DNA of 64,000 nucleotides from the NCBI RefSeq assembly GCF_030019515.1, contig NZ_JASEEQ010000009.1, positions 62,001 to 126,000 of the forward strand, given 5' to 3'. The DNA comes from Nocardioides sp. Lineage in GTDB: Bacteria > Actinomycetota > Actinomycetes > Propionibacteriales > Nocardioidaceae. Position numbers and translations under genes: made by a program. The notes under the pieces were generated by a model that did not search any database, was not told the DNA's origin, and saw only the letters and a list, made by a program, of their open reading frames with translations. Each line of letters starts with the position of its first letter. Position 1 is the first letter of the stretch. Shown here one piece after another: positions 42,981 through 51,750 of the stretch.

Positions 42981-43558
42981 CGGCCGCGGGCGGCACGGGC
43001 AACACGGGTGGCACGGATCCCCGCCAGGTCGTGCGCGACTACCTCGCCGCGAACGACATCGAGGTCGACGAGGCCACCGACGGCCTCTTCTCGTTCTCGC
43101 TGCCCGGCGAGAAGAAGCTGCAGACCGCGGTCCGCCTCGACATCGGCGGCCACGCGCTCGGCGTGCACGCGTTCGTGTGCCGCAACCCCGACGAGAACCA
43201 CGAGGGCGTCTACCGCTGGCTGCTCCAGCGCAACCTGAGGATGTACGGCGTCGCCTTCGCGCTGGATCCGCTGGGGGACATCTACCTCGACGCGCGGCTG
43301 CCCCTCGGCATGGTCACCCCCGACGAGCTGGACCGGCTCCTCGGCTCGGTGCTGACCTACGCCGACGAGTCGTTCAACGCGATCCTCGAGCTGGGCTTCG
43401 CCTCCTCGATCCGCAAGGAGTGGGAGTGGCGCAGGCTGCGCGGCGAGCCGACCCACAACCTGGAGGCGTTCCGCGGCTGGCTCGAGTCGGACGCCGAGTC
43501 GGATGCCGGGTCGGACGCCGCGTCGGGCCGGCCCGGGTCCGATCAGCCCGGGTCCTGA
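42977..43558 (+). CDS. YbjN domain protein (Rv0487-like)
   Basis: 193 aa. [60 protein letters not shown] and [19 protein letters not shown] define a YbjN/type III chaperone-like fold. The same gene follows mshA in M. tuberculosis. The acidic tail (repeated SDA) is low complexity. Overlaps the convergent UbiB gene by 16 bp. Function unknown; possibly a chaperone or regulator. Confidence 0.8.
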   Translation: MTAAGGTGNTGGTDPRQVVRDYLAANDIEVDEATDGLFSFSLPGEKKLQTAVRLDIGGHALGVHAFVCRNPDENHEGVYRWLLQRNLRMYGVAFALDPLGDIYLDARLPLGMVTPDELDRLLGSVLTYADESFNAILELGFASSIRKEWEWRRLRGEPTHNLEAFRGWLESDAESDAGSDAASGRPGSDQPGS

Positions 43559-45213
43559 CGCCGCTCCCGGGCCACCCGCCGGTCGGTGAGCAGCACCCAC
43601 GCGATCAGCCCGCCGCCGCTGAGCACCGCGAACACGAAGAACACCATCGCCACCGCCGGGTAGCCCAGCACCCGGTGCTCGGTGGGCACCCGCATCATCA
43701 TCGCCGCCCCGATCACGGTCGCCGCGATCACGATCCCGAAGGTGAGCCGGTTGGCGACCCGGTGCAGCACCGTGTGCAGCCGCTCCTCGTCGACCGCGTG
43801 CACCCGGATGCTGAGCTCGCCCTCGGAGAGCGCCTCCAGGATCCGGTTGCCGCGGCGCGGCAGGTTCGCGGTGAACTCCTTCGCCTCCAGCGCCGCGCTC
43901 ATCACCCCGGCGGCACTGACGCTCAGGCCGCTGCGCAGCAGCGACACCAGGCTGTCGCGCACCGCGGCGGCCGGGTCGAACGTCGGGTCGAGGTGCAGCG
44001 TGACCTGGTCCAGGTTCAGCAGCGCCTTGCCGACCATCGACATCTCCGCCGGGGGGCGCAGCCCGTGCCGTCCGGAGACCTGGCTCAGCTGGACCAGGGC
44101 CGAGCCGGCCTGCACGTCGGACCCGGCGCTGGTCGCCTCCGAGACCAGCTGCCCGACGTCCGCGCGGAACGCGGCGGCGTCGAAGTCCTGCAGCGGGTGG
44201 CCGAGGGCGGCCAGCACCGCTGCCGCCTCGTCGCCGTCCCCGTCGCCCAGGGCGAGCAGCAGCTTGGTGACCTGGTCGCGCAGCCGCGGCGACACGTTGG
44301 TGACCATTCCGAGGTCGAGCAGCGCCAGCCGGTCGTCGTCGGTGACCAGCATGTTGCCCGGGTGCGGGTCGGCGTGCAGGAACCCGTGCCGCAGCATCGC
44401 GTCCAGGTAGCAGCCGAACAGCTGCTCGACCATCGGCCGGGTGTCGAGGTCGAGCAGGCCGAGCGGGCCGACGTCGGTCACCTTGCGCCCGTCGATCCGG
44501 TCCATCGTCAGCACCCGCGACGTCGACAGCTCCTCGACCGGGGCGGGCACCACCAACAGGTCGTAGTCGGCGGTGAGCTCACGGAACCGCCGCAGGTTGC
44601 GCGCCTCGCGGCGGTAGTCGAGCTCGCCGCTCAACGACCGCCGGAACTCCGCGAGCAGCTGCTCGAAGCCGAACCGGCGCCCGGTGTCGGTGTGCCGGTC
44701 GGCCAGGCCCGCGAGCCGCGCCAGGGTCTCCATGTCCTCGCGCGCCTGCTCCCGGACGCCGGGGCGCTGCACCTTGACGACGACCTCGCGACCGTTGCGC
44801 AGCGTCGCGCGGTGCACCTGGCCGAGCGACGCAGCCGCCAGCGGCTCGCGGTCGAACGAGCCGTAGAGGTCGCCGATCCGGCCGCCGAGCTCGGCCTCGA
44901 CGACCTCGCGGAGGCTCTCGAAGTCTGCGGGCTCCGCGTCGTCCTGCAGGCGTGCGAGCGCGGTCGTGTACGCCGGGGGCAGCAGGTCGAACCGGGTCGA
45001 GAGGAGCTGGCCGACCTTGATGAACGTCGGCCCGAGCTCCTCGAGGTCGGCCGCGAACCGCTCCGCGAGGGCCTCGTCGCCCTCGGGGGCGTCGTCGTCG
45101 CGCGGGAAGCCGTCCAGGCCCATCCCGGACAGGAGGTCGCTGCGACGGTGCCGGACCAGCAGCCGCGCCAGGGCCGTGTAGCGCGCCAGCGGCGCCGACG
45201 AGGAGGAGATCAT
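43543..45213 (-). CDS. ABC1/UbiB-family atypical kinase (AarF)
   Basis: 556 aa. KxGQ motif in TFIKVGQLLSTRFDLLP, Ala-rich loop AAASLGQVHRA, VVKVQRPG with the ion-pair Lys, catalytic FLHADPHPGNMLV and metal site LLDLGM. Two C-terminal membrane helices (FGIVIAATVIGAAMMM, AMVFFVFAVLSGGGLIAWVL). ADCK/UbiB proteins support quinone or isoprenoid metabolism as ATPases; the exact job here is unknown. ATG 45213 is chosen at the start of homology (MISSSSAPLARY). Confidence 0.88.
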   Translation of the reverse strand: MISSSSAPLARYTALARLLVRHRRSDLLSGMGLDGFPRDDDAPEGDEALAERFAADLEELGPTFIKVGQLLSTRFDLLPPAYTTALARLQDDAEPADFESLREVVEAELGGRIGDLYGSFDREPLAAASLGQVHRATLRNGREVVVKVQRPGVREQAREDMETLARLAGLADRHTDTGRRFGFEQLLAEFRRSLSGELDYRREARNLRRFRELTADYDLLVVPAPVEELSTSRVLTMDRIDGRKVTDVGPLGLLDLDTRPMVEQLFGCYLDAMLRHGFLHADPHPGNMLVTDDDRLALLDLGMVTNVSPRLRDQVTKLLLALGDGDGDEAAAVLAALGHPLQDFDAAAFRADVGQLVSEATSAGSDVQAGSALVQLSQVSGRHGLRPPAEMSMVGKALLNLDQVTLHLDPTFDPAAAVRDSLVSLLRSGLSVSAAGVMSAALEAKEFTANLPRRGNRILEALSEGELSIRVHAVDEERLHTVLHRVANRLTFGIVIAATVIGAAMMMRVPTEHRVLGYPAVAMVFFVFAVLSGGGLIAWVLLTDRRVARERRQDPG

Positions 45214-45277
45214 GGCCGCACCGTTCCCGATCGGCGGCCCCGGCACGCGTGCGTCCGGTGTGACCAGCACGACCGGC

Positions 45278-46216
45278 CTAGGCCGGCGGGCTGACCTCCT
45301 CGGCGAGCGTGCGCGGCTTGCGCCGGGCGACGGCGACGCCGACCAGGGCGAGGGCACCGCCGACGTACGCCATCGCGGGCGGTGCCTCGTCGAGGAACAC
45401 CAGGCCCATCACGATCGTGATCGGGGGCACGAGGTACGTCGTCACCCCGAGGCTGCTCGCCGACATGTGGCGCAGGGCGTAGGCGTAGGTGGTGAACGCG
45501 ATCGCCGTCGGGAAGACGCCGAGGTAGGCGACCCACAGGATCGAGGACGCGGGCGCGTCGCCGGTCTCGTCGAGGAGCTGGCCCAGGAACGGGAGGCAGA
45601 CCACGGCGCCGACGGTGCAGGCCAGCCACGTCACGTGGATCGCGGAGAGCCGGGCGACCAGCGGCTTCTGCAGGATCAGGCTGACGGAGTAGACGGCCGC
45701 CGAGACCAGGCAGAGGAGCACGCCGACCACGTCGCTGCCGCCGCCCTCGGACGTGGCCAGGCTGATCAGGCCGATGCCGCTGAACGCGAGCGCGAGGCCG
45801 ACGCCGAGGTAGAGCGTGAACCGCTCGTCGAGGAACGCCGCGGCCAGGAACGCGATCAGCACCGGCGAGACCTGGATCAGCATCGCGGCCGTGCCGGCGT
45901 CGACGCGGTGCTCACCCTCGTTGAGGGCGACGTTGTAGACGCCGAACCAGAGCACGCCGATCGCGACGATCGACACCCAGTCGCGCCCGGTGGGGCGCGG
46001 GACGCCGCGGCTCAGCGCCACCACGCCCAGGCAGAGGGTGCCGACCAGCAGCCGGCCCAGCGACAGCGCGCCGGGGGAGAAGTCGTGGCCGAGGTGGCGG
46101 ATCGCGACGAACGCCGACGCCCAGAACACCAGGGTCACCGCCACCGCCGCCACCGGCAGCCACGGGGCGGGAGCGCCGGCCTCGGTGGGCGTGGTCGGGG
46201 CCGTCGTACTCGTCAC
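45278..46216 (-). CDS. DMT-superfamily transporter (EamA)
   Basis: 312 aa, ten hydrophobic helices in two EamA repeats (VTLVFWASAFVAIRHLG, VSIVAIGVLWFGVYNVALNE, and in the second half AAVYSVSLILQKPLVARLSA, TYLVPPITIVMGLVFLDEAP). The PxxxxxxxxxxFLxE pattern is typical of metabolite exporters such as RhaT/YdcZ relatives. Substrate unknown. GTG 46216 lies 6 nt after a TAGGCT box. Confidence 0.88.
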   Translation of the reverse strand: MTSTTAPTTPTEAGAPAPWLPVAAVAVTLVFWASAFVAIRHLGHDFSPGALSLGRLLVGTLCLGVVALSRGVPRPTGRDWVSIVAIGVLWFGVYNVALNEGEHRVDAGTAAMLIQVSPVLIAFLAAAFLDERFTLYLGVGLALAFSGIGLISLATSEGGGSDVVGVLLCLVSAAVYSVSLILQKPLVARLSAIHVTWLACTVGAVVCLPFLGQLLDETGDAPASSILWVAYLGVFPTAIAFTTYAYALRHMSASSLGVTTYLVPPITIVMGLVFLDEAPPAMAYVGGALALVGVAVARRKPRTLAEEVSPPA

Positions 46217-46228
46217 CGACCCAGCCTA
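46217..46228 (-). promoter_or_regulatory. Leaderless promoter of DMT transporter
   Basis: Minus strand TAGGCT (46228-46223), 6 nt, then GTG 46216. Confidence 0.45.
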
Positions 46229-46293
46229 GAGAGCCCCACCGACCGCCGACACGCGGTTTTCGGACGTCGATGCGCGAGATGCCGCCAGCCGGC

Positions 46294-46381
46294 GGTTTCC
46301 CCGGGTACCCGGGGAAACCAGTACTTCTAGGCCGAAACTTCGGCCGATAAGTGCCAACTTCCCCGGGTACCCGGGGAAACC
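46294..46381. repeat. 88-bp palindrome-hairpin-palindrome element, copy 2 (divergent sequence)
   Basis: Left unit 46294-46319 is a perfect 26-bp palindrome (core CCCCGGGTACCCGGGG); middle 46320-46355 (36 bp) holds GGCCGAA/TTCGGCC (46330-46336 with 46339-46345) inside ACTT/AAGT; right unit 46356-46381 has a perfect 20-bp palindrome (46359-46378). Sequence differs from the copies at 33267 and 55735, but the 26-36-26 plan and total of 88 bp are identical, as are the GTTTC/GAAAC ends. Confidence 0.75.
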
Positions 46382-46397
46382 AACGGGGCGCCGGATC

Positions 46398-46443
46398 GGT
46401 CTCGACACGCAGGTCGACCCCCGTCGACGGAGCCGCTGGCGCG
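46398..46443. repeat. GGTCTCGACACGC / GGAGCCGCTGGCGCG repeat, copy 1
   Basis: GGTCTCGACACGC at 46398-46410 and GGAGCCGCTGGCGCG at 46429-46443. Both words recur, in the other order, at 55848-55880, also right next to an 88-bp element. Lies just past the regX3 stop. Confidence 0.5.
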
Positions 46444-46449
46444 GCTGCG

Positions 46450-47127
46450 TCAGAGGTCCAGCTTGTAGCCCAGCCCGCGGACGGTGACGAGGTACTTCGG
46501 CTCGCCGGGGTCGGGCTCGATCTTGGCGCGCAGCCGCTTGACGTGGACGTCGAGGGTCTTGGTGTCGCCGACGTAGTCGGAGCCCCAGACCCGGTCGATG
46601 AGCTGGCCGCGGGTGAGCACCCGGCCGGGGTTGCGCAGGAACATCTCCAGCAGCTCGAACTCCTTGAGCGGCAGCCGCTGCGCCTGGCCGTCGACGGTCA
46701 CCACGTGCCGTTCGACGTCCATCCGGACCGGGCCGGCCTCGAGGGTCGCCGGGGCCAGCTCGGGCTCCTGCCCGCGACGGAGTACGGCGCGGATGCGGGC
46801 CACCAGCTCGCGCGGCGAGTAGGGCTTGGTGACGTAGTCGTCGGCGCCGAGCTCGAGGCCGACGACCTTGTCGACCTCGTCGTCCTTGGCGCTGACCATG
46901 ATCACCGGGACGCTCGACGTCTGCCGGATCTGGCGGCACACCTCGGTGCCGGGCAGCCCGGGCAGCATCAGGTCGAGCAGCACGATGTCGGCGCCGTTGC
47001 GGTCGAACTCGGCGAGCGCGTCGTTGCCGTTCGCCGCGATCGCGACCTCGAAGCCCTCCTTGCGCAGCATGTAGGCGAGAGCGTCGCTGTAGCTCTCTTC
47101 GTCCTCGACGACGAGTACACGGGTCAC
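46450..47127 (-). CDS. regX3: OmpR-family response regulator RegX3
   Basis: 225 aa. Receiver domain TRVLVVEDEESYSDALAYML with acidic pair EDEE, phospho-Asp in DIVLLDLMLPGLPG, Thr/Ser in VIMVSAKD and Lys in DYVTKPYSPRE; winged-helix C-terminal with LPLKEFELLEMFLRNPGRVL, DTKTLDVHVKRLRAKIE and VRGLGYKLDL. With SenX3 it senses phosphate limitation through the Pst/PhoU system. GTGA overlap with senX3. The DNA region carries the expected PHO-box repeats nearby. Confidence 0.92.
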   Translation of the reverse strand: MTRVLVVEDEESYSDALAYMLRKEGFEVAIAANGNDALAEFDRNGADIVLLDLMLPGLPGTEVCRQIRQTSSVPVIMVSAKDDEVDKVVGLELGADDYVTKPYSPRELVARIRAVLRRGQEPELAPATLEAGPVRMDVERHVVTVDGQAQRLPLKEFELLEMFLRNPGRVLTRGQLIDRVWGSDYVGDTKTLDVHVKRLRAKIEPDPGEPKYLVTVRGLGYKLDL

Positions 47128-48275
47128 TGGCCAGCCTCCTGGTTCGACGTGTTCCGGGCCGAGACATGTCGGGGGAGGGTCAAGGTGAACGTAGACCCCT
47201 GCCCCTCCACGGACCACACCCGGACCTCTCCGCCGTGCGTGGCCGCGACGTGCTTGACGATGGACAGGCCGAGGCCGGTGCCACCGGTGGAGCGGTGCCG
47301 GGCCGGGTCGACCCGGTAGAACCGCTCGAAGATCCGGTCCATCTCGCCGGGCGGGATCCCGATGCCCTGGTCGACGACGGAGATCTCCACCGTCTCGTCG
47401 TCGGCCTTCGTCGAGACCAGCACGGTGGCGTCGGACTCGGAGTACGACACCGCGTTCGCCACCAGGTTCGCGACCGCCGCGGTGACCTGCTCCTCGCTGC
47501 CGAGCACCTGCAGGCGCGGGACCCCGCCGGTGACGATCGAGATCCGCTTCGAGTCGGCGTCGATCGCGCTGGTGTCCACCGCGACCTTGATCACCTCGTC
47601 GAGCTCGACGGGCATCGGCTGCTCCAGCGGCTCGTCGCCCTGGAGCCGGGACAGCTCGATCACCTGCTGCACGAGCCGGGAGAGCCGGTCGCTCTCGGTG
47701 AGCATCCGGTCGGAGAAGCGCTTGACCGCCTCCGGGTCCTCCGCGGCGTCGTGGACCGCCTCGGCCAGCAGCCGGATCGCGCCGACCGGCGTCTTCAGCT
47801 CGTGGCTGACGTTGGCGACGAAGTCCCGGCGTACCGCCTCGACCCGCCGCTCGCGGGTCCGGTCCTCGACCAGCGCGAGCACCAGCCGCGAGCCGAGCGG
47901 CGCGACCCGCGCCGTCACGTGGCGCGACGGCAGGCCGGGTCGGCTCATCAGCAGCTCGGTCTCGCGGATCTGGCCGTCGCGGCGCACCTGGTGGACCAGG
48001 TCGGCGAGGTCGCCGGAGAGCAGCGAGGTGCCGCGCACCAGGCCCATGGCGTACGCCGGCGCGGAGGCCTTCAGGACGACGTCGGCGTCGTCCACGACGA
48101 CCGCGCTGCTGCGCAGGACGGAGAGCACCGCGGCGACCCCGATCGGCACCACCGGGTCCTCCACGGCCGGGACGTGGTGCTGCTGGCGGTCGCTGAGGTG
48201 CCACGCCAGTACCGCGCCGCCCGCGACGACGGCTCCGATGAGCGCGGCGAGGAACGCCTGCGTCGTCGCATCCAC
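47124..48275 (-). CDS. senX3: Sensor histidine kinase SenX3
   Basis: 383 aa. One N-terminal membrane helix (AALIGAVVAGGAVLAWHL), PAS-like domain (about 50-140), H-box FVANVSHELKTPVGAIRLLA, N-box NLVANAVSYSESDATV, G1 DQGIGIPPGEMDRIFERFYR and G2 GGTGLGLSIVKHVAATHGG. Size and layout match mycobacterial SenX3. Phosphorylates RegX3 under low phosphate; PhoU, encoded divergently, is known to restrain this type of kinase. Confidence 0.92.
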   Translation of the reverse strand: MDATTQAFLAALIGAVVAGGAVLAWHLSDRQQHHVPAVEDPVVPIGVAAVLSVLRSSAVVVDDADVVLKASAPAYAMGLVRGTSLLSGDLADLVHQVRRDGQIRETELLMSRPGLPSRHVTARVAPLGSRLVLALVEDRTRERRVEAVRRDFVANVSHELKTPVGAIRLLAEAVHDAAEDPEAVKRFSDRMLTESDRLSRLVQQVIELSRLQGDEPLEQPMPVELDEVIKVAVDTSAIDADSKRISIVTGGVPRLQVLGSEEQVTAAVANLVANAVSYSESDATVLVSTKADDETVEISVVDQGIGIPPGEMDRIFERFYRVDPARHRSTGGTGLGLSIVKHVAATHGGEVRVWSVEGQGSTFTLTLPRHVSARNTSNQEAGQ

Positions 48276-48334
48276 CCCTGAATCGTACGAGCCATTTCAT
48301 CGCTGGTTCGCCCGCGGAGCGTCGGCTTCGCGAT

Positions 48335-48356
48335 GTTCATCCCTCGTTCACGTTCC
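48335..48356. promoter_or_regulatory. PHO box between senX3 and phoU
   Basis: Two 11-nt direct repeats GTTCATCCCTC (48335-48345) and GTTCACGTTCC (48346-48356) match the actinobacterial PHO-box plan of GTTCAYC-like units with 11-nt period. They end 26 bp before the phoU -10 box, a good place for RegX3/PhoP-type activation. Confidence 0.6.
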
Positions 48357-48382
48357 GGCCCCGGCCGGCAACCTGGGCCACC

Positions 48383-48395
48383 TAGGGTGATCCGC
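48383..48395 (+). promoter_or_regulatory. Leaderless promoter of phoU
   Basis: TAGGGT at 48383-48388, 7 nt, then ATG 48396. Confidence 0.5.
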
Positions 48396-49052
48396 ATGCG
48401 AGAGGCATTCCACGAACAGCTCGACGCGATGTTCGGCGACCTGGCGAGCATCTGCGAGAACGTCGAGACCGCCGTGCGGCTCGCCACCGAGGCGCTGCTG
48501 TCCGGCGACGCCACGATCGCCGAGGGCGTGATCTCCGCCGATGCCGAGATCGACCAGGCCCGCGAGCGCGTCGAGGACTCGGCGTTCCTGCTGCTCTCCT
48601 TGCAGCAGCCGGTCGCCAGCGACCTGCGCACCGTGGTCGCCGCGCTCCGGATGGTCAGCGAGCTCGAGCGGATGGGCGACCTGTCGGTGCACGTCGCCAA
48701 GATCGCGCGCCTGCGGGTGCCGAACCTCGCCGTCCCCGGGGCCGTCTCGCCGATCATCGAGCGGATGGCGCACGTCGCGGAGGAGATGGTGCGGCGGGTC
48801 TCGCGGATCATCGCCGACCGCGACGTCGAGGCGGCCCGCGCCCTCGTCCACATGGACGAGGAGATGGACAAGCTGCGGCGTACGACGTTCGCCGAGATGC
48901 TGTCGGCCGACTGGAGCCACGGCGTCGAGGCCGCGGTCGACGTCGCCCTGCTCGGCCGGTACTACGAGCGGATCGCCGACCACGCGGTCTCGGTCGCCAA
49001 CCGGGTGGTGTTCGTCGTCACTGGCGAGAACCCGCGCACGCTCGAGGGCTGA
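48396..49052 (+). CDS. phoU: Phosphate signalling protein PhoU
   Basis: 218 aa, all-helical, two PhoU repeats. MREAFHEQLDAMFGDLASIC, VEDSAFLLLSLQQPVASDLR and VSELERMGDLSVHVAKIARL in repeat one; VHMDEEMDKLRRTTFAEML and LLGRYYERIADHAVSVANRV in repeat two. The ERxGD and ERIADH acidic motifs bind metal clusters. It couples the Pst transporter to SenX3-RegX3. Divergent from senX3 across a 120-bp gap with a PHO box. Confidence 0.92.
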   Translation: MREAFHEQLDAMFGDLASICENVETAVRLATEALLSGDATIAEGVISADAEIDQARERVEDSAFLLLSLQQPVASDLRTVVAALRMVSELERMGDLSVHVAKIARLRVPNLAVPGAVSPIIERMAHVAEEMVRRVSRIIADRDVEAARALVHMDEEMDKLRRTTFAEMLSADWSHGVEAAVDVALLGRYYERIADHAVSVANRVVFVVTGENPRTLEG

Positions 49053-49091
49053 GCCGACCATCCGCCCGGCGCCCGCACCGCGGCGCCGCCG

Positions 49092-49148
49092 CGCACCTGA
49101 CGAAACGGTCGTCCCGCGGCCCTTTCGACGACAGGAGCGTCAGGTGCG
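49092..49148. repeat. Palindromic repeat, family CCTGACG/CGTCAGG, copy 3
   Basis: Perfect 11-bp arms CGCACCTGACG (49092-49102) and CGTCAGGTGCG (49138-49148) around 35 nt with an inner GTCGTC/GACGAC stem. Between convergent phoU and gpmA, so it can terminate both. Confidence 0.7.
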
Positions 49149-49169
49149 TGGCCGCCCGGGTCGGGGTGG

Positions 49170-49913
49170 TCAGCGACCCTGGTTGGCGACGGCGGCCGCC
49201 GCGGCCGCGGCCGCCTCGGGGTCGAGGTAGCGGCCGTGCGGGACCGTGGGGCGCAGGTCCTCGTCGAGCTCGTAGACCAGCGGCATGCCGGTGGGGATGT
49301 TCAGGCCCGCGATGTCCTCGTCGCTGATCCCGTCCAGGTGCTTGACCAGCGCCCGCAGGCTGTTGCCGTGCGCGGCGATCAGCACGGTGTGGCCGGCCCG
49401 AAGGTCGGGGACGATGTCGGACTCCCAGTACGGCAGGAACCGGGCGATGACGTCCTTGAGGCACTCGGTGTGCGGCATGTCGGCGCCGAGGCCGGCGTAC
49501 TGCGGGAGCCCGAACTGGGAGAACTCGCTGTCCTCCTCGATCGGCGGCGGCGGGACGTCGAAGGAGCGCCGCCAGAGCATGAACTGCTCCTCGCCGTACG
49601 CCGCCAGCGTCTCCTTCTTGTTCTTGCCCTGCAGCGCGCCGTAGTGACGCTCGTTGAGCCGCCAGGAGCGACGCACCGGGATCCAGTGCCGGTCGGCGGC
49701 GTCGAGCGCCAGGCAGGCGGTGTTGATGGCCCGGCGCTGGACCGAGGTGTGGACCACGTCGGGCAGGACGCCCGCCTCGCGCATCAGCTCGCCGCCGTGG
49801 ACCGCCTCGGCGCGGCCCTTCTCGGTGAGGTTGACGTCGACCCACCCGGTGAAGAGGTTCTTCGCGTTCCACTCGCTCTCACCGTGGCGGAGCAGGATGA
49901 GCGTGTGGGCCAT
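49170..49913 (-). CDS. gpmA: 2,3-bisphosphoglycerate-dependent phosphoglycerate mutase
   Basis: 247 aa. [20 protein letters not shown] carries the phospho-His; [19 protein letters not shown] and [20 protein letters not shown] (second catalytic His) complete the site. Interconverts 3- and 2-phosphoglycerate in glycolysis. The tail is an Ala run. AGGGA lies 4 nt before ATG 49913. In M. tuberculosis gpm1 also adjoins senX3-regX3. Confidence 0.95.
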   Translation of the reverse strand: MAHTLILLRHGESEWNAKNLFTGWVDVNLTEKGRAEAVHGGELMREAGVLPDVVHTSVQRRAINTACLALDAADRHWIPVRRSWRLNERHYGALQGKNKKETLAAYGEEQFMLWRRSFDVPPPPIEEDSEFSQFGLPQYAGLGADMPHTECLKDVIARFLPYWESDIVPDLRAGHTVLIAAHGNSLRALVKHLDGISDEDIAGLNIPTGMPLVYELDEDLRPTVPHGRYLDPEAAAAAAAAVANQGR

Positions 49914-49926
49914 GAGGTCCCTTCCT

Positions 49927-49956
49927 CTGGGCTGGGCTGAGCTGAGCTGAACTGGG
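49927..49956. repeat. Pentanucleotide repeat in the gpmA leader
   Basis: Six consecutive five-base units CTGGG, CTGGG, CTGAG, CTGAG, CTGAA, CTGGG, 14 bp upstream of the gpmA start codon. Copy number change would alter leader length rather than protein. Confidence 0.6.
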
Positions 49957-50012
49957 TCTGGGGGTCGGGTCGAGAAGTCGGGTCCGGGAGCTGGGATCGG
50001 CCGAGGTTCGGG

Positions 50013-50555
50013 TCAGTGCTCTCCGGTGACCGGGGCCGGGATGTCGCACTCGTAGCTCTCGCCCGAGGAGCTCCCCGAGGTGGACGGGGCGAGGCCCTCG
50101 AACTCGTCGCACGGGGCGACGACCGGGACCGACATCTCGACGTTCTCGCCGTTGTCGAAGCCGATCTTGACCGTCACGACCGTGCCGGGCCCGAAGTCGC
50201 CGGTGACCGTGACGCCGCCGTCGGTCGCCAGGTTGACCAGCTGGCCGGGGGCCACCTCGACGGGGCTGAAGTCCGTGGCGGTCAGCGTGGACTCGCCGGC
50301 GCCGGCCAGCGACTCGACGGTGATCGGGTCCTGCTGGTCGTTGTTCGCGAAGGACGCCACGAACGTGCCCTCGCCCTCGTGGTCGGCGACGACGACGGCG
50401 CTGAGCACGTCGACCTGCGCGTCGCGGTCGTTGATGCCCGCGGTGGGGGTGTACTCGCGGTCGGTGGCGTAGTCGAAGCCACACGAGGACAGGGTCGCGG
50501 CGAGGGTGAGTGCGCCGGCGGAGGCGAGCAGGCGGGCGGACATGCGAAGCTGCAT
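50013..50555 (-). CDS. LpqE-like lipoprotein
   Basis: 180 aa. Lipoprotein signal with lipobox TLSSC, then a beta-sandwich: GINDRDAQVDVLSAVVVADH, GEGTFVASFANNDQQDP, GDFGPGTVVTVKIGFDNGE. Two later Cys (VVAPCDEFEG, YECDIPAP) may form a disulfide. Content and position next to the carD region match LpqE (Rv3584). Outer face of the membrane; function unknown. ATG 50555 and ATG 50543 are both possible. Confidence 0.75.
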   Translation of the reverse strand: MQLRMSARLLASAGALTLAATLSSCGFDYATDREYTPTAGINDRDAQVDVLSAVVVADHEGEGTFVASFANNDQQDPITVESLAGAGESTLTATDFSPVEVAPGQLVNLATDGGVTVTGDFGPGTVVTVKIGFDNGENVEMSVPVVAPCDEFEGLAPSTSGSSSGESYECDIPAPVTGEH

Positions 50556-50653
50556 CTTCTGGCCTTCACGGGTCTACGGCGGGTTGCGAGGCACAGCCTA
50601 GCGGTCTGGCTCGCTGCGGTGACGGCGCCCTGGGAGCCGGTCCGGGCCTCGCG

Positions 50654-51550
50654 TCAGCGGCTCAGGCCGACGCTGTTCCCGACCACCAGGAGGCCCGCCA
50701 GCGCGAGCACCGTCCAGGCCAGCGCGAGCACGAGCAGGCGGGTCGCCCCGATCCGGAGCGCGACCCGCAGCGGCAGGTGCCGCAGCCCGTCCTCGTGGTC
50801 GGCGACCAGGCCCGGCAGGGCGCACAGCACGTGTACGCCGACCCCCAGCGCGGCGGCCAGCACCACCATCGCGACCTGGGGCGGCGCCCCGTCCGCCTCG
50901 CCGCCCCAGCCGCCGTAGGACAGGAACGCCGGGTAGCCGGCGTACGCGACCGCCCACGGCACCCAGGAGAACCAGCTGCGGCGCAGCACCACGTTGGCGA
51001 CCAGTCCGACGCCGATCGTCGCGAGGTACACGCTGCCGGAGGTGACGCCGTTCGAGATGGCCAGCGGCACCAGCAGCAGGACGCCGCAGACCAGCGTGAA
51101 CCAGACGGTGCCCGGGTCGAGGTAGCCGTCGGCGATCGGCTTGCCGCTCGGCAGCCGGCGCTCGTCGCGGCGGCGGTCGACCAGGTCGTTGTGCCAGCCG
51201 AGGACGGCCTGGCCGACGAGCACGGTCGCGAACACGAGGGCGACCTCGCGCCCGGCCCGACCGCTGATCGCCGCGGCCACCGCGAGGCCGGTCGCGGTGA
51301 GCAGGGCCTGGCGCGGGTGGGCGGTGCGCAGCAGCAGCACCGGCGTCAGGTGCGCGAGCGTGCGGCGCCGCTCCGCGCGCCGCCGGGGCTCCGATGTCGG
51401 CGCGCGGCCCGGATCCGGCTCGGGAGCGGGAGCGGGGTCCGGCGCCGGTGCGGGCTCGCGGGTCGGGCCCGCCGCCGACTCCGGCCCGGGCGGCTCGTCG
51501 GGGTCCGCGGCGGCACCGCGACGGAAGCGGTGGCGGAGGGGCGGCGACAT
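50654..51550 (-). CDS. UbiA-family prenyltransferase (MenA/SCO-type)
   Basis: 298 aa. A long Pro/Ala/Glu-rich N-terminal tail (about 1-60) precedes eight to nine membrane helices. First Asp motif GWHNDLVDRRRDERRLPSGK and a second acidic motif LVADHEDGLRHLPLR match UbiA active sites that hold magnesium diphosphate. Attaches a prenyl chain to an acceptor; acceptor unknown. ATG 51550 is chosen because upstream codons show no homology. The tail is unusual for the family. Confidence 0.82.
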   Translation of the reverse strand: MSPPLRHRFRRGAAADPDEPPGPESAAGPTREPAPAPDPAPAPEPDPGRAPTSEPRRRAERRRTLAHLTPVLLLRTAHPRQALLTATGLAVAAAISGRAGREVALVFATVLVGQAVLGWHNDLVDRRRDERRLPSGKPIADGYLDPGTVWFTLVCGVLLLVPLAISNGVTSGSVYLATIGVGLVANVVLRRSWFSWVPWAVAYAGYPAFLSYGGWGGEADGAPPQVAMVVLAAALGVGVHVLCALPGLVADHEDGLRHLPLRVALRIGATRLLVLALAWTVLALAGLLVVGNSVGLSR

Positions 51551-51689
51551 ACCCCGCAGTATCAGCCAGGGACCGCTCCCGGGCAGGGATTCGGCGTCCC
51601 CAGGTGCGTCCGCGGGCGGGCCGACCCGGGCCGCCACCACACGGGCCACAGATCTGTCAAGCCCCGATTGTGCCCCTGACCTGCGCAAA

Positions 51690-51742
51690 CAGCGCGGAGA
51701 GGTTTCTCAGCGCGTGTTAAGATAGCCCCCTAGGAAGGGGTA
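51690..51742 (+). promoter_or_regulatory. carD promoter
   Basis: Extended -10 TGTTAAGAT (51715-51723), with a dyad GAGA-GGTT-TCTC in front of it overlapping the -35 region, and AGGAAGG upstream of the start. CarD genes are stress-induced in mycobacteria; the dyad could be the control site. Confidence 0.5.
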
Positions 51743-51750
51743 CTTGACAT

